Assembly (NCBI RefSeq): GCF_000196795.1
Contig: NC_014259.1
Coordinates: 1,736,001 to 1,800,000, forward strand
Direction of reading: 5' to 3'
Source of the DNA: Acinetobacter oleivorans DR1
GTDB taxonomy: Bacteria > Pseudomonadota > Gammaproteobacteria > Pseudomonadales > Moraxellaceae
Length of the DNA: 64,000 nucleotides
Program-made: the position numbers and the translations under genes
Shown: positions 1 through 8,928 of the stretch, piece by piece
How the letters are laid out: each line of letters starts with the position of its first letter
How positions within the stretch are numbered: the first letter of the stretch is position 1
The notes under the pieces: model-generated
Seen by the model: the letters and a program-made list of their open reading frames with translations, nothing else
Databases searched by the model: none
What the model was told of the DNA's origin: nothing

Positions 1-533
1 ATGTCAGTAGCAAGAATCACAATGTCCGCTTCAGCAATAGCTTGAGCTGATAAAATATTTTTTGCACCAACAGAACCTTGTGTTTCTACTTCAATCTCAT
101 ACCCAAGCTTTTCTGCACCTTGTTGTAAAGCTTCGGCAGCCATAAAAGTATGTGCAACACCTGTAGGACACGCAGTGATTGCTACAAACTTTTTAGTAGT
201 AGTTACTGCCAAGCTATTATCACTTAGCCAATCTTGAGCTGGCTTAAAGTGATCTAAGACAGTTTGGAAAGCTGTGTGAGCATCATTTTTTATCTCTTCA
301 ATGCTAATGAAAGATAATGGATGTGCACCAAAACTATTAAGATCTTTCGGGCGTTGTCCAACAACAATGACTTGATCAAAGTTTTCACTTATTTCGAATT
401 CATCAAGCGAAATAATGTTATTTGGATAACCCTGTTGGGATGCGACTTGTGCAAGTTTCCGAGCTAAAATCAAAGCATTGACTTGCTGTTGCGGACTATT
501 AATGACAAATAATAAATGTTTAGCAGTTAGCAT
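1..533 (-). CDS. fruA: PTS fructose transporter subunit EIIBC, FruA (5' part only)
   Basis: This is the N-terminal 177 codons of the fructose-specific membrane permease/phosphotransferase; the rest lies beyond the left edge of the window. The reading frame starts at an ATG at 533 (MLTAKHLLFVINSPQQQ), overlapping the end of fruK by 14 bases, so the two are translationally coupled. Residues 1 to about 100 look like the degenerate EIIB' domain. The active EIIB domain follows with the phosphocysteine loop ACPTGVAHTF (Cys about residue 121), which accepts phosphate from FruB and passes it to fructose, giving fructose 1-phosphate. The membrane EIIC domain is not in the window. Family identity is clear from the P-loop and operon context. 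Confidence 0.93.
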   Translation of the reverse strand, partial: MLTAKHLLFVINSPQQQVNALILARKLAQVASQQGYPNNIISLDEFEISENFDQVIVVGQRPKDLNSFGAHPLSFISIEEIKNDAHTAFQTVLDHFKPAQDWLSDNSLAVTTTKKFVAITACPTGVAHTFMAAEALQQGAEKLGYEIEVETQGSVGAKNILSAQAIAEADIVILATD

Positions 534-1467
534 CAGATTCACTCAATGAATTGATTGTAATTTGGGCTTTTAACTGGTTTAGCGTTTCACTATTGGGAAT
601 ACGAAAGCCAATTTGTGTGACAGCATTGCTTGCGATTGCGGTAGCAGTTTTTAATGTTTCTTCATCAGAGAAACCATTTATTAAGCCATGAATCATGCCT
701 GCTAAAAGAGAGTCACCTGCACCAACGGTACTTTTAACGATCACTTTAGGGGCTTTGGCATGAAGCGGGTGAGTGTCATGTAGCCAGTTTACACCGTCTT
801 CGCCCATCGAAATAACGACATGCTCAATTTTAGCTAAGTTTTCAAAAAGCTTTTTTTGTTCAGCATAAGTCGCGGTAGGAAGTTGATAACTTTCTACTAA
901 CTCATCTGTATTTGGTTTAATCATCCATGGTTGACATTCAATTGCAGCGACCAATGCTTTACCACTTGTATCAAGTGCAACTTTTTTCCCTTGCTGTTGA
1001 ATGAGCTTAATAAGTTGCTGTAATTCATCAACACTAAAACCTTGTGGAAGGCTCCCGGCAATCGCAACTACATCTACTTGTGGCAAAATCATTTCGATTT
1101 TTTGAAAGAGGTTCTTTTTATTTAGTCCAGAAACCAAGAAACCTTTTCCATTTAAATCGGTCATACGCCCAGAATGTTCAGCAATTTTTATATTTTGACG
1201 AGTCTCGCCTTCAATATAAATAAACTCAGGTTGGAATTGAGCTTCTTTAAAATGGTCATCAAAAATTTGTTTGTTCGTCGTTCCTAAAAAGCCAGAAACG
1301 ATAACTTCATGCCCCAAATCTTTTAAAACTTGTGCAATATTTAACCCTTTACCTGCTGCATGGATTTCTACAGATTCTTGGCGATTTACCTCGCCAACCT
1401 GTAACTCATTAAGTTGTATCGTTACATCAATTGCAGGATTTAAAGTAATTGTTAAAACTTTAGCCAT
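520..1467 (-). CDS. fruK: 1-phosphofructokinase FruK
   Basis: PfkB-family sugar kinase of 315 residues, the usual length for 1-phosphofructokinase. It phosphorylates the fructose 1-phosphate made by FruA to fructose 1,6-bisphosphate in the cytoplasm. The N-terminal substrate-binding stretch (LNPAIDVT, residues 9-16; AAGKGLNIA, 37-45) and the C-terminal ATP/anion-hole motif GAGDSLLAG (249-257, catalytic Asp252) are intact. The start is well supported by an AGGA Shine-Dalgarno sequence just upstream. It lies between fruB (15-base gap) and fruA (14-base overlap), so the three genes form one operon. Confidence 0.96.
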   Translation of the reverse strand: MAKVLTITLNPAIDVTIQLNELQVGEVNRQESVEIHAAGKGLNIAQVLKDLGHEVIVSGFLGTTNKQIFDDHFKEAQFQPEFIYIEGETRQNIKIAEHSGRMTDLNGKGFLVSGLNKKNLFQKIEMILPQVDVVAIAGSLPQGFSVDELQQLIKLIQQQGKKVALDTSGKALVAAIECQPWMIKPNTDELVESYQLPTATYAEQKKLFENLAKIEHVVISMGEDGVNWLHDTHPLHAKAPKVIVKSTVGAGDSLLAGMIHGLINGFSDEETLKTATAIASNAVTQIGFRIPNSETLNQLKAQITINSLSESDANC

Positions 1468-1482
1468 TACTGTTCCTAATGT

Positions 1483-4338
1483 TTAGATTTCTTGTTCGGA
1501 TAATTGACGTACAGCAATGGCGCTTTCACATTTTAGTGCGCGTTTTGCAAGCGCTTGAGCTTGGCTGTAGTTAAGTGTACGAATTTGGGCTTTTACTAAA
1601 GGAATACTATTTGGAGACATGCTGAGCTCATCTACGCCTAATCCCATAAGAATCGGTACAGCTTTTGGATCAGCTGCGAGTTCTCCGCATATACCCACCC
1701 ATTTGCCATGTTTGTGTGCAGCTTTTACAGTGTGATCAATCAATTGCAAAATACTTGGGTGGAGGCCGTCTGCTTCAGCTGATAGGATAGGGTGACCACG
1801 GTCAATAGCTAAAGTATATTGGGTTAAGTCATTTGTTCCTATACTGAAAAAGTCCACTTCTTGAGCAAGAATAGGAGCAAGTAAAGCAGCAGAAGGAACT
1901 TCTATCATAATACCAACTTGTAAGTTGGCACATGGATGTATAGCTTTAACTTCATCAAGAATAGCTTTGGCAGCACGCCATTCTTCCACACGGCCAATCA
2001 TTGGAAACATGATTCGTAAAGGACGATCATCTGCGGCTTTAAGCAAAGCGATAAGTTGTTGACGTAACAGCTCTGGCTGTCTTAATGTCAAACGGATACC
2101 TCTTAAGCCTAAAAATGGATTTTCTTCTTCAGCAATTGGAAGGTAAGGAAGTGGTTTGTCACCACCTACATCAAGAGTACGTACTACAAGTGGGCGACCA
2201 GCGAGGGCATCTAGCACAACACGATAATCTGCTTCTTGGGTAGTTTCACTTGGAGCACTGCTATGAGCCATAAAAACAAGCTCTGTTCTAAGTAAGCCAA
2301 TTGCTTCTGCGCCACATTCAACTGCATGTGCTGTAGCTTGAACTTTTCCTAAATTTGCAGCAATTTCAATTTGGTGTTGATCTAGGGTAATCGCAGGTTC
2401 TTGGCTGTGACGTTCAGCCTCTTCACGAATTTTTTGTTGAAGCTCTCGTTCTTGTTTTGCCTGTTCGATTTGCTGAGTGTTAGGGTTTAATACAAAAGTT
2501 CCTGTATCTCCATTAATTAAAAGAGAACTCTTTTGTTCAATATCTAGTACTTGATCACCAGCACCAACAATTGCAGGAATACCTAACGCACGAGCAACAA
2601 TAGCGCTATGTGCACTTGCACCGCCTACAGCTGTCAAAATACCTGCTACTCGATCTTTATTAAGGCGAGCCACATCACTAGGGCCCACATCATACATGAT
2701 CAAAATATAAGGCTCTTTAGGCTCCTCGATAATAACTTCACCACAGAGCTGTGCTAAAACCCGATCGCCAATATCACGTAAGTCTGTAGCACGCTCAGCC
2801 AATAAGCGGTCTGGTAAAGCTGCTTGCTCTTTAGCTGCTGCTTCAATATGTTCATGCCAAGCAGCAGGAGCAGAAAGGTTTAAGTTAATCTTTTGATAAA
2901 CACCATTAATAAGATCAGGGTCGTCTAACATTTCCAAATGTGCTTGGAAAATTTGCTTAATTTCAGCTACTTCAGATTTTGCAATAACTTGGTGAATATT
3001 GTTTTTAACTGCGTGAAGAGCAATATCAAGTTTCTCTTTTTCTGCTTTAACGCTTAAACCCATACGTTCATACTGGTAAACCTTAGGTTTGATGACATGT
3101 ACGGGGCCAAAAGCTAGATCACTAGAAGCCGGAATACCTGTATTTGTACTCAATGTTTTCGGCAATGATTTGACTGTTTGAGGCGATTGAGCTTCTTGGG
3201 TATCTGAAGATTGAATAGGTTCAACTTCTTCTCCTAAGCCTTCTTGCACGGCCTGAATAACTTTATCTAAAGCTTCAACAGCATCTGTTTCTGGCTCGGC
3301 AATAAAACGTAAAGTTTGACCACGTTTACATCCTAAAGCCAAGAGGCGCGTCAAACTTTTGGCCGAAACAAAATTACCATCGTCCACCGCGACCTGAATA
3401 TCACCTTGAAAACTTTTAGTTAAGTTCACCAAATGAGTCGCTGGTCGAGCATGTAATCCATGGGCATTGGCTAATACAACCGAACGATGAGGCCAATCTG
3501 GAATAACATCTGCACCAATAATTTTAGCAATCTCATTTGGTGCTTGTGTTTGATCTAGCTGTGCAACTTGTTCTGGGTTAAATAAAATATCAATCAGTCG
3601 GTTAAATCTTTGACTATCTAACTGCTCATTAGCAGCAATACAGACGAGAGTATTTAGTTTTTGTCCATTTACATCTAAAGCATGGCGTGGTTTTACAATA
3701 CTAATTGCTGGCTGTTGAACAAACTTGCTGCTAGAAATAGACCAGATCTGGTCTTGTAACTGGATAACTTGATCTGGCTCAAGTGAGCTTAAAAAACCAC
3801 ATTTTACGAAATTATGCTTTTTGAGAATTTGAGAGGCTGACCACAATAAGTCTTCGATATCTTGAGATTCAATTTCAGTTTGAATTAAATTTTCATGCAG
3901 TGTTAAGGATAGGGGTTGAGCTTGTAATAGTTCAATAATTTGCTCAGGTTGCGTCGCATTTTTTACTTGTTCACTTACATCCTGCATTAACGCTCTAGTT
4001 AATATTTGTAGTACTTGTAAATGTTCATCAGATTTTGCTGCAATAACAACAGCTAAATAAATCGTGTTTTCCTCATCCCAGATTATTCCTTCAGGGAAGT
4101 GAGCTAACCGAATACCTGTTTCTAAAATAAATTCACGAGATTGTGGCGTACCATGTGGAATAGCAATACCTTGGCCTAAATAGGTAGCGCTTTGTTGTTC
4201 ACGATTGATGAGTCCTGTTATATATTCAGGCGTAACTAGCCCATCTTTTACTAATATATCTACTAGACACTGTAATGCATGCTTTTTATCAACAGCATGT
4301 TGATTCATATGAATATGTCGAGGCTCGAGTGCTAGCAT
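1483..4338 (-). CDS. fruB: Fructose PTS multiphosphoryl transfer protein FruB (EIIA-HPr-EI)
   Basis: A 951-residue fusion that carries phosphate from phosphoenolpyruvate to FruA. Domains in order: EIIA-Fru (about 1-145, with His62 in IAIPHGTP), a linker/middle domain (about 155-270), HPr (about 285-370, with His296 in GLHARPA) and enzyme I (about 400-951, with His577 in GGASAHSAIVARA and the C-terminal GICGELA Cys loop). All three phospho-histidines are present. This architecture is known from Pseudomonas-type FruB and lets the pathway work without separate ptsH/ptsI. The start is supported by AAGGA five bases before the ATG. It is the first gene of fruBKA; the leader holds a terminator-like hairpin (see 4379-4438). 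Confidence 0.96.
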   Translation of the reverse strand: MLALEPRHIHMNQHAVDKKHALQCLVDILVKDGLVTPEYITGLINREQQSATYLGQGIAIPHGTPQSREFILETGIRLAHFPEGIIWDEENTIYLAVVIAAKSDEHLQVLQILTRALMQDVSEQVKNATQPEQIIELLQAQPLSLTLHENLIQTEIESQDIEDLLWSASQILKKHNFVKCGFLSSLEPDQVIQLQDQIWSISSSKFVQQPAISIVKPRHALDVNGQKLNTLVCIAANEQLDSQRFNRLIDILFNPEQVAQLDQTQAPNEIAKIIGADVIPDWPHRSVVLANAHGLHARPATHLVNLTKSFQGDIQVAVDDGNFVSAKSLTRLLALGCKRGQTLRFIAEPETDAVEALDKVIQAVQEGLGEEVEPIQSSDTQEAQSPQTVKSLPKTLSTNTGIPASSDLAFGPVHVIKPKVYQYERMGLSVKAEKEKLDIALHAVKNNIHQVIAKSEVAEIKQIFQAHLEMLDDPDLINGVYQKINLNLSAPAAWHEHIEAAAKEQAALPDRLLAERATDLRDIGDRVLAQLCGEVIIEEPKEPYILIMYDVGPSDVARLNKDRVAGILTAVGGASAHSAIVARALGIPAIVGAGDQVLDIEQKSSLLINGDTGTFVLNPNTQQIEQAKQERELQQKIREEAERHSQEPAITLDQHQIEIAANLGKVQATAHAVECGAEAIGLLRTELVFMAHSSAPSETTQEADYRVVLDALAGRPLVVRTLDVGGDKPLPYLPIAEEENPFLGLRGIRLTLRQPELLRQQLIALLKAADDRPLRIMFPMIGRVEEWRAAKAILDEVKAIHPCANLQVGIMIEVPSAALLAPILAQEVDFFSIGTNDLTQYTLAIDRGHPILSAEADGLHPSILQLIDHTVKAAHKHGKWVGICGELAADPKAVPILMGLGVDELSMSPNSIPLVKAQIRTLNYSQAQALAKRALKCESAIAVRQLSEQEI

Positions 4339-4378
4339 ACTTATCCTTGAACAATTTCTTAGGTTTTAACTAAAACAG

Positions 4379-4438
4379 AAAAAAAGAAGCTGTTTGTATT
4401 AAAATAGGTTGGTTTACCTGTTTTTAAACAACAGCTTC
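4379..4438 (-). terminator. Terminator-like hairpin in the fruBKA leader (possible attenuator)
   Basis: Reading the minus strand, GAAGCTGTT at 4438-4430 pairs perfectly with AACAGCTTC at 4394-4386 and is followed at once by seven T residues (4385-4379). The 35-base loop contains a small inner stem (AGGT/ACCT). The hairpin ends about 40 bases before the fruB start. The upstream hydrolase has its own terminator at 4598-4633, so this one may stop transcripts that start between the two and act as a leader terminator. Function is inferred. Confidence 0.5.
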
Positions 4439-4597
4439 AGACAAATTACCATAGCAGAACTTTAAGTTTATATCGACGTATTTACGTAAATAATGCTTAT
4501 TAAAAATACAAAGGAATCATGACTTAATATATTTTAGTTTCTTATGGTAACTATAAATTTAATAAAGTTATTTTATAAAAAGGGGACTGCTAATAAT

Positions 4598-4633
4598 AAA
4601 AAAACCTCTACACCGGATTACGGGCATAGAGGC
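4598..4633 (-). terminator. Rho-independent terminator of the 4661-5518 hydrolase gene
   Basis: On the minus strand CCTCTA (4632-4627) and TAGAGG (4610-4605) form a stem with a 16-base loop that may fold further, followed by a run of seven T residues. Confidence 0.7.
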
Positions 4634-4660
4634 AAAAACTAAATGATAGAATTTAAATTA

Positions 4661-5518
4661 CTATTGAATTTCTTGCTCTAAGACTGACCACAGCTTTTGA
4701 TGTGATTTTTTAAACATTAACATATGCCCAATTGATTTATAGCCGAGTTTTTTCGGGTTCAGTTCTAGCATTTTAGTAGATGCATTCGGGTATAAACTTA
4801 ATAAATCTGCAACGTTGTGTTGAGTGGCAATTTCATCATCACTTGCCCAAATTGAAGTAATAGGGCAAATAATTTCACTATGAAAGTCATGAAAAATAGT
4901 TTTACCAATAGCATTTTTCACATAGCCTGGGTGACTACAAAACTCTCTCCATTGTTGTGCGACTTTCTTAGGTAAGTTTTCACCCATTCCAATAAATTGA
5001 GTAGCACCATAGCCTTTTAAAGTACTCGAAATTGGAAAGATAACGTTAAACATGACAGGGGCTAGAAATTTTGTTTTACCTTTAAGTCCTTTTACATGGC
5101 CTGTAGAACCTGCTACTGCAACAACTTTTGCTACTTTATGAAAATTTGGCACAATCCCTAGCAGTTGCCCACCCGCACTATGGCCAAGAAGAGTAACTTT
5201 TTCTGCTTGGGTTTTTTCTAATAAAGTTTCAATTGCGCAAGGGATATCAAGCGTCCCCCAATCATTAATACTCGCTTTACTTTGCTTTAGAGGCCCATGC
5301 AATGAATCTCCAATTCCACGGAAATCAAAACTTAATACATCATAGCCTTGCTGACTTAACCATGTAGCAAAAGAATGATAAAAGTTTTTGGTAATACCTG
5401 TTGCTGGACAAATCAAAACAGGATGTACCGATTTCTTTGATTGAGTTGGATAAAATTGTGCAGCAAGTTGATAACCATCTTCGCAGGTCATCCAAAATGA
5501 TTCAAAAGTGTTATCCAT
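4661..5518 (-). CDS. Alpha/beta hydrolase (COG4757-like)
   Basis: A 285-residue cytoplasmic alpha/beta-fold hydrolase with no signal peptide. The HG-type oxyanion region is replaced by PATGITKNFY (about 39-48), followed by SFDFRGIGDS and the nucleophile elbow GHSAGG. The acid and the C-terminal His (GHMLMF) are also visible. The pattern resembles the predicted hydrolases of COG4757; the substrate is unknown. It stands alone between two terminators and is divergent from the membrane protein gene at 5660. No clear Shine-Dalgarno sequence precedes the ATG. Confidence 0.8.
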   Translation of the reverse strand: MDNTFESFWMTCEDGYQLAAQFYPTQSKKSVHPVLICPATGITKNFYHSFATWLSQQGYDVLSFDFRGIGDSLHGPLKQSKASINDWGTLDIPCAIETLLEKTQAEKVTLLGHSAGGQLLGIVPNFHKVAKVVAVAGSTGHVKGLKGKTKFLAPVMFNVIFPISSTLKGYGATQFIGMGENLPKKVAQQWREFCSHPGYVKNAIGKTIFHDFHSEIICPITSIWASDDEIATQHNVADLLSLYPNASTKMLELNPKKLGYKSIGHMLMFKKSHQKLWSVLEQEIQ

Positions 5519-5590
5519 AATGTTACGTAATGATTAGCTTATTAGTGACTCTAATTTACATGAGTTCCAAAACGATACTTGTTTAAAATG

Positions 5591-5604
5591 TGACTATAAA
5601 GTCA
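5591..5604. promoter_or_regulatory. Small dyad in the divergent promoter region
   Basis: TGACT-ATAA-AGTCA forms a perfect inverted repeat between the divergent genes at 4661-5518 and 5660-6115. An extended -10-like TGCTATAC follows about 10 bases later on the plus strand. It may be an operator; no regulator gene is adjacent. Confidence 0.3.
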
Positions 5605-5659
5605 AGATTTATGCTATACAGCTCTTTAAATTTTAATAAAACGAATAATTGGAAAAAAG

Positions 5660-6115
5660 ATGGATTTACCGAAAGCTGTACAGTTAGCAATTGTGTTTAG
5701 TGGCATATTTTTATGGGTAGGAATGTTCACAGGGGTGTGGAAGTATTGGCAAATACGCCGTTCAGAGTTACATCGTGCCCACTATTATGTTGACATTGCT
5801 CATCGCAGTAGCTTGCTATATGCGGCTGCTAGTCTCATTCTTGCTGTATTAAGCTATTTTACTGTTTTAAATGAAAATGTTGCTTTGTGGTGTGTATTAG
5901 CTAATATTTTCTTTTTTAGCTTTTCAATATTGGTTTATATCATACATGGATGTTTACAGGACACGACAAATCAATTCAAAACTCCCCATCGGTTGGGCAG
6001 ATTTAATTTACCTTCGTGGATGATGTCTTTAATGATGGTGGGATTAATTGTGACTGAATTATTGGCTACAGCTATTTTAGTTATTGGAACAATTTTTTTA
6101 TTTCTAGGTATATAA
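5660..6115 (+). CDS. Four-helix integral membrane protein, function unknown
   Basis: A 151-residue protein with four predicted membrane segments (about residues 8-27, 49-69, 76-97 and 122-150). The cytoplasmic-type loops are basic and His-rich (RRSELHRAHYYVD, HRLGRF). I do not recognise a named family. No signal peptide or conserved catalytic motif is visible. The gene is monocistronic: a divergent hydrolase lies upstream and a perfect bidirectional terminator lies at its 3' end. Confidence 0.75.
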   Translation: MDLPKAVQLAIVFSGIFLWVGMFTGVWKYWQIRRSELHRAHYYVDIAHRSSLLYAAASLILAVLSYFTVLNENVALWCVLANIFFFSFSILVYIIHGCLQDTTNQFKTPHRLGRFNLPSWMMSLMMVGLIVTELLATAILVIGTIFLFLGI

Positions 6116-6142
6116 AAATGGATGATTACTCATCCATTTTTT
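6115..6142. terminator. Bidirectional terminator between convergent genes
   Basis: AATGGATGA and TCATCCATT form a perfect 9 bp stem with a TTAC loop, flanked by A and T runs. It overlaps the stop codon of the minus-strand gene at 6141. Confidence 0.85.
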
Positions 6143-6401
6143 AAGAATTCAAATTTTGTTGACTAAGACGTCTTTTAGCTAGTTTTCGCATCTTATGATC
6201 GACAAAGGCCCACAGACAAAATATGAAAGAAACGACCATCGCATACATAAAGTATTCGGGCTTCAGATTTCCTTTAATCATACCTTGAAACAGTAAAGTC
6301 AGCATAAGAGCAAGCGGTGTTACTCCATAAACAACTGAATCTTTGCTGTTCAGAGTGTTAATGAAGACTTGTTTGTTGAAATGTAATGATAACATCTCCA
6401 T
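6141..6401 (-). CDS. Small two-helix membrane protein, function unknown
   Basis: An 86-residue protein with two hydrophobic segments (about 26-44 and 50-68) and a strongly basic C-terminal tail (KMRKLAKRRLSQQ), suggesting both ends face the cytoplasm. The ATG is preceded by an unusually strong AAGGAGG seven bases upstream, so it is surely translated. No family recognised. Confidence 0.7.
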   Translation of the reverse strand: MEMLSLHFNKQVFINTLNSKDSVVYGVTPLALMLTLLFQGMIKGNLKPEYFMYAMVVSFIFCLWAFVDHKMRKLAKRRLSQQNLNS

Positions 6402-6605
6402 CCCTCCTTGTGGTTGCGCTAAAACCTAATGTTTTAGTCAAGAATAAGTTTTAAGTTTAATGTTGTACTGCTATTTTTGATTCAGTTCAATAGCAAATAG
6501 AAAATTTTTTGAGCAGTTTTATAAAAACCTCTACATTTATAAAGGTTTAAGGTATTAAAAAAGTAAATGTTTAATATTTTTGTATGAAATACTTATTCTT
6601 TTAGA

Positions 6606-6647
6606 AAAGAGAAATTATTTAAATGAAAAGTGTATTAATTTCTCTTT
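6606..6647. repeat. 12 bp perfect inverted repeat, weak terminator candidate
   Basis: AAAGAGAAATTA (6606-6617) is exactly complementary to TAATTTCTCTTT (6636-6647). It lies just after the stop of the HbpS-like gene (minus strand) and could terminate it, although the following T run is short and interrupted. Confidence 0.4.
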
Positions 6648-6668
6648 CCTATGGTTTTGCTTTAGCTA

Positions 6669-7082
6669 TTATATTTTTTTAAAAAAACTATCGATCGCAT
6701 GTTGAGCAATTTCTGCATCTTCAAAAGATTGAACACCCGATACACCAATAGCACCTAAAATTTCACCTTCATAAATAATCGGTATTCCACCTTCTAACAT
6801 CCCTTGAGCACTAGGCATACTTAAGAAACCAAGACGCCCACTTTTTAGAAGTTCTTCGTAAAATTTTGAAGGTCTACCTGATATTGCAGCGCATTTTGCT
6901 TTTTCTAGGCATAGATGTGTAGTTAGAGGAGAAGCACCATCTAATCGTTTCATGAATAATAGAGAGCTTGTTTCATCAACAATCGCAATGCTGACTTTAA
7001 AGTTGTGTTCAATTGCATATTTTTGAGCTTGTTCCATTAAAAACTCTGCATCTGCTAATGTTAGGTAATATTTAGTTTTCAT
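6669..7082 (-). CDS. GlcG/HbpS family heme-binding-like protein
   Basis: A 137-residue protein of the GlcG/HbpS (DUF336) family. Typical marks are the N-terminal LTLADAEFLMEQAQKYAIE helix, the VAIVDE-like strand (SIAIVDETSSLLFMKRLDGA), and the glycine-rich core GMLEGGIPIIYEGEILGAIGVSG near residues 94-118. Members bind heme or act as small accessory proteins in oxidative metabolism; the role here is unknown. No signal peptide, so it is cytoplasmic. It appears to be a single-gene unit. Confidence 0.85.
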   Translation of the reverse strand: MKTKYYLTLADAEFLMEQAQKYAIEHNFKVSIAIVDETSSLLFMKRLDGASPLTTHLCLEKAKCAAISGRPSKFYEELLKSGRLGFLSMPSAQGMLEGGIPIIYEGEILGAIGVSGVQSFEDAEIAQHAIDSFFKKI

Positions 7083-7184
7083 TGTTGCTCTTCTTTCCTG
7101 AGTAGCTAAAAATTATTTTAGTGTAATTTTATAGTAAAAATTAATTATATCTATAGTTGATTTGTCATTAAAAACTAGTGTGGA

Positions 7185-7215
7185 AATAAAATGCTGGTTG
7201 GGTAAACACAGCATT
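7185..7215 (-). terminator. Probable terminator after brnQ
   Basis: On the minus strand AATGCTG and CAGCATT form a 7 bp stem with a 12-base loop, followed by TTATTT. It lies about 60 bases after the brnQ stop codon. Confidence 0.5.
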
Positions 7216-7272
7216 CTATTCAATATATAAAATCATGTTTGGATAAAACTCGATTTCAAAAAAGTCACTAGA

Positions 7273-8574
7273 TTAAATGCTTTTGAATTTAACTTTGTCG
7301 ATAAGTACAGTAACTGCAAGAACAACTAAAGATGGGATCAACCAAGCTAAGTTTTGTTCATTTAATGGTAAATGCTGAAGGAATTCAGGTAAATAATTGC
7401 TGAAGCCTGCAACTTTAAGACCATCGATAATACCGAAAATTAAAGCAATACTTGTTACTGAACCGACAATGAAAGAAGGCTTGTGCCAAAATTTCCAGAA
7501 GAAGCTCAGCATAATCACCACAATTGCTGGTGGGTAGATTGCACTTAAGACAGGTACTGAAATAGCAATCAGTTTAGTTAGGCCAAGATTCGAAATAATG
7601 AAAGAGAAACCAACTAAAATAAATACTAAAAGCTTATATGGTAATTTCGTTAACTGAGCAAAGTACTCACCACACGCACAAGTTAAGCCAATTGCTGTAA
7701 CCATACATGCTAAAAAGATTAGTCCAGTTAAGAATAATGAACCCATATTTCCAAAAGCATGTTGTACATATGCATGTAAAATTACTGCGCCATTTGCTGC
7801 ATTTGGTGCTACTTCATGGCTACCTAAACCTAATTTGAATAAGCTTAAATAAACTAAAGTAAGGCCAACACCTGAAATGAGACTGGCAATAATTGCATAT
7901 TTGGTGACTAACTTTTTATCAGTAACGCCGCGAGAGTAAATCGCTTGAATAATAACGATACCAAATACTAGTGCACCTAATGTATCCATAGTGAGATAAC
8001 CGTTTACGAAGCCCTCTGAAACCGGAGAGGTGACGTAATGGTTGATCGGAGCAGGTACGTAACCCGCAGGAATCATCACTGCTGCAATACCTAAAATTGC
8101 TAAAGCAATAATTTTTAGTGGAGCAAGTACATGTCCTACAGTATCCAATAACTTGTTTGGATAAAGTGAAACTACAGTTACAAATGAAAAATAAATTGCG
8201 CTATAGATTAAAAGACTGCTACTTGAGGTTCCAAAATAAGAGGAAAAACCAATTTCATAAGAAACAGTAGCTGTACGTGGGGTAGCAAATAGAGGGCCGA
8301 CTGATAAATAACAAACAACAGTTAAAATCAGACTTGCTACTCGACCTAAGGGAGAGCTAATAATTTCAATGGAACCCTGCATACGAGAGAGTGCCATGAT
8401 GGTAATTACAGGTAAGCCGACAGCCGTAATTAAAAAGCCTAGTGCAGCTAACCATACATGCTCACCAGCTTGTTGAGCAACGATGGGAGGAAAGATAATA
8501 TTGCCAGCCCCAATAAAAAGGGCAAAGGTCATAAAACCTAAGGCAATAATATCTCCGGTACGAAGATGTTGCAT
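7273..8574 (-). CDS. brnQ: Branched-chain amino acid transporter BrnQ (LIVCS family)
   Basis: A 433-residue polytopic inner-membrane carrier that imports leucine, isoleucine and valine with a cation. The family signature near the N-terminus is clear (DIIALGFMTFALFIGAGNIIFPP, read in two parts), and about twelve hydrophobic segments cover the sequence to residue 425. Length matches BrnQ. The gene stands alone with a terminator-like hairpin downstream. The other side is a 354-base intergenic region shared with the divergent map gene. Confidence 0.95.
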   Translation of the reverse strand: MQHLRTGDIIALGFMTFALFIGAGNIIFPPIVAQQAGEHVWLAALGFLITAVGLPVITIMALSRMQGSIEIISSPLGRVASLILTVVCYLSVGPLFATPRTATVSYEIGFSSYFGTSSSSLLIYSAIYFSFVTVVSLYPNKLLDTVGHVLAPLKIIALAILGIAAVMIPAGYVPAPINHYVTSPVSEGFVNGYLTMDTLGALVFGIVIIQAIYSRGVTDKKLVTKYAIIASLISGVGLTLVYLSLFKLGLGSHEVAPNAANGAVILHAYVQHAFGNMGSLFLTGLIFLACMVTAIGLTCACGEYFAQLTKLPYKLLVFILVGFSFIISNLGLTKLIAISVPVLSAIYPPAIVVIMLSFFWKFWHKPSFIVGSVTSIALIFGIIDGLKVAGFSNYLPEFLQHLPLNEQNLAWLIPSLVVLAVTVLIDKVKFKSI

Positions 8575-8928
8575 AAATTAAAGTTAATAAAAAAAGAAGG
8601 AATTTTAGAGCAAAAGTAATCATGATCAAGCTCTAATTTATGGGAAAAAGCTTTTTTTTAGGTGGTTAAAACCATATATAGTGTTATAAGCGTTTATTTG
8701 GTTAAAGTATGTACTTGAAAAGCCATAAAAAGGAGAAAAGAACTTCTTTTTAAGTTCTGACTTTTTATAAAAAATATGTAAGAATAAAAACATAAATTTT
8801 TATTGTGAATGCCGAATATTTAAGCATTTTAGGCTTTTGATCTGACTTATATTCATCCTAAAATATTTTGAATTACCTTAGGTTTTTGTAGGGAAGGGCA
8901 TGTTTCTTGTCTGCGAGGATAGAATTGA
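8575..8928. other. Divergent intergenic region brnQ / map
   Basis: This 354-base AT-rich stretch contains the promoters of both divergent genes. The only structure I see is an inverted repeat AGAACTT (8739-8745) / AAGTTCT (8752-8758) followed by a T-rich stretch, resembling a weak plus-strand terminator. No ORF with a credible start was found. Confidence 0.5.

Noticed and set aside
8739..8770. A plus-strand terminator between brnQ and map
   Set aside because: The stem is AT-rich with a 6-base loop, the T run is not adjacent, and no plus-strand gene precedes it.
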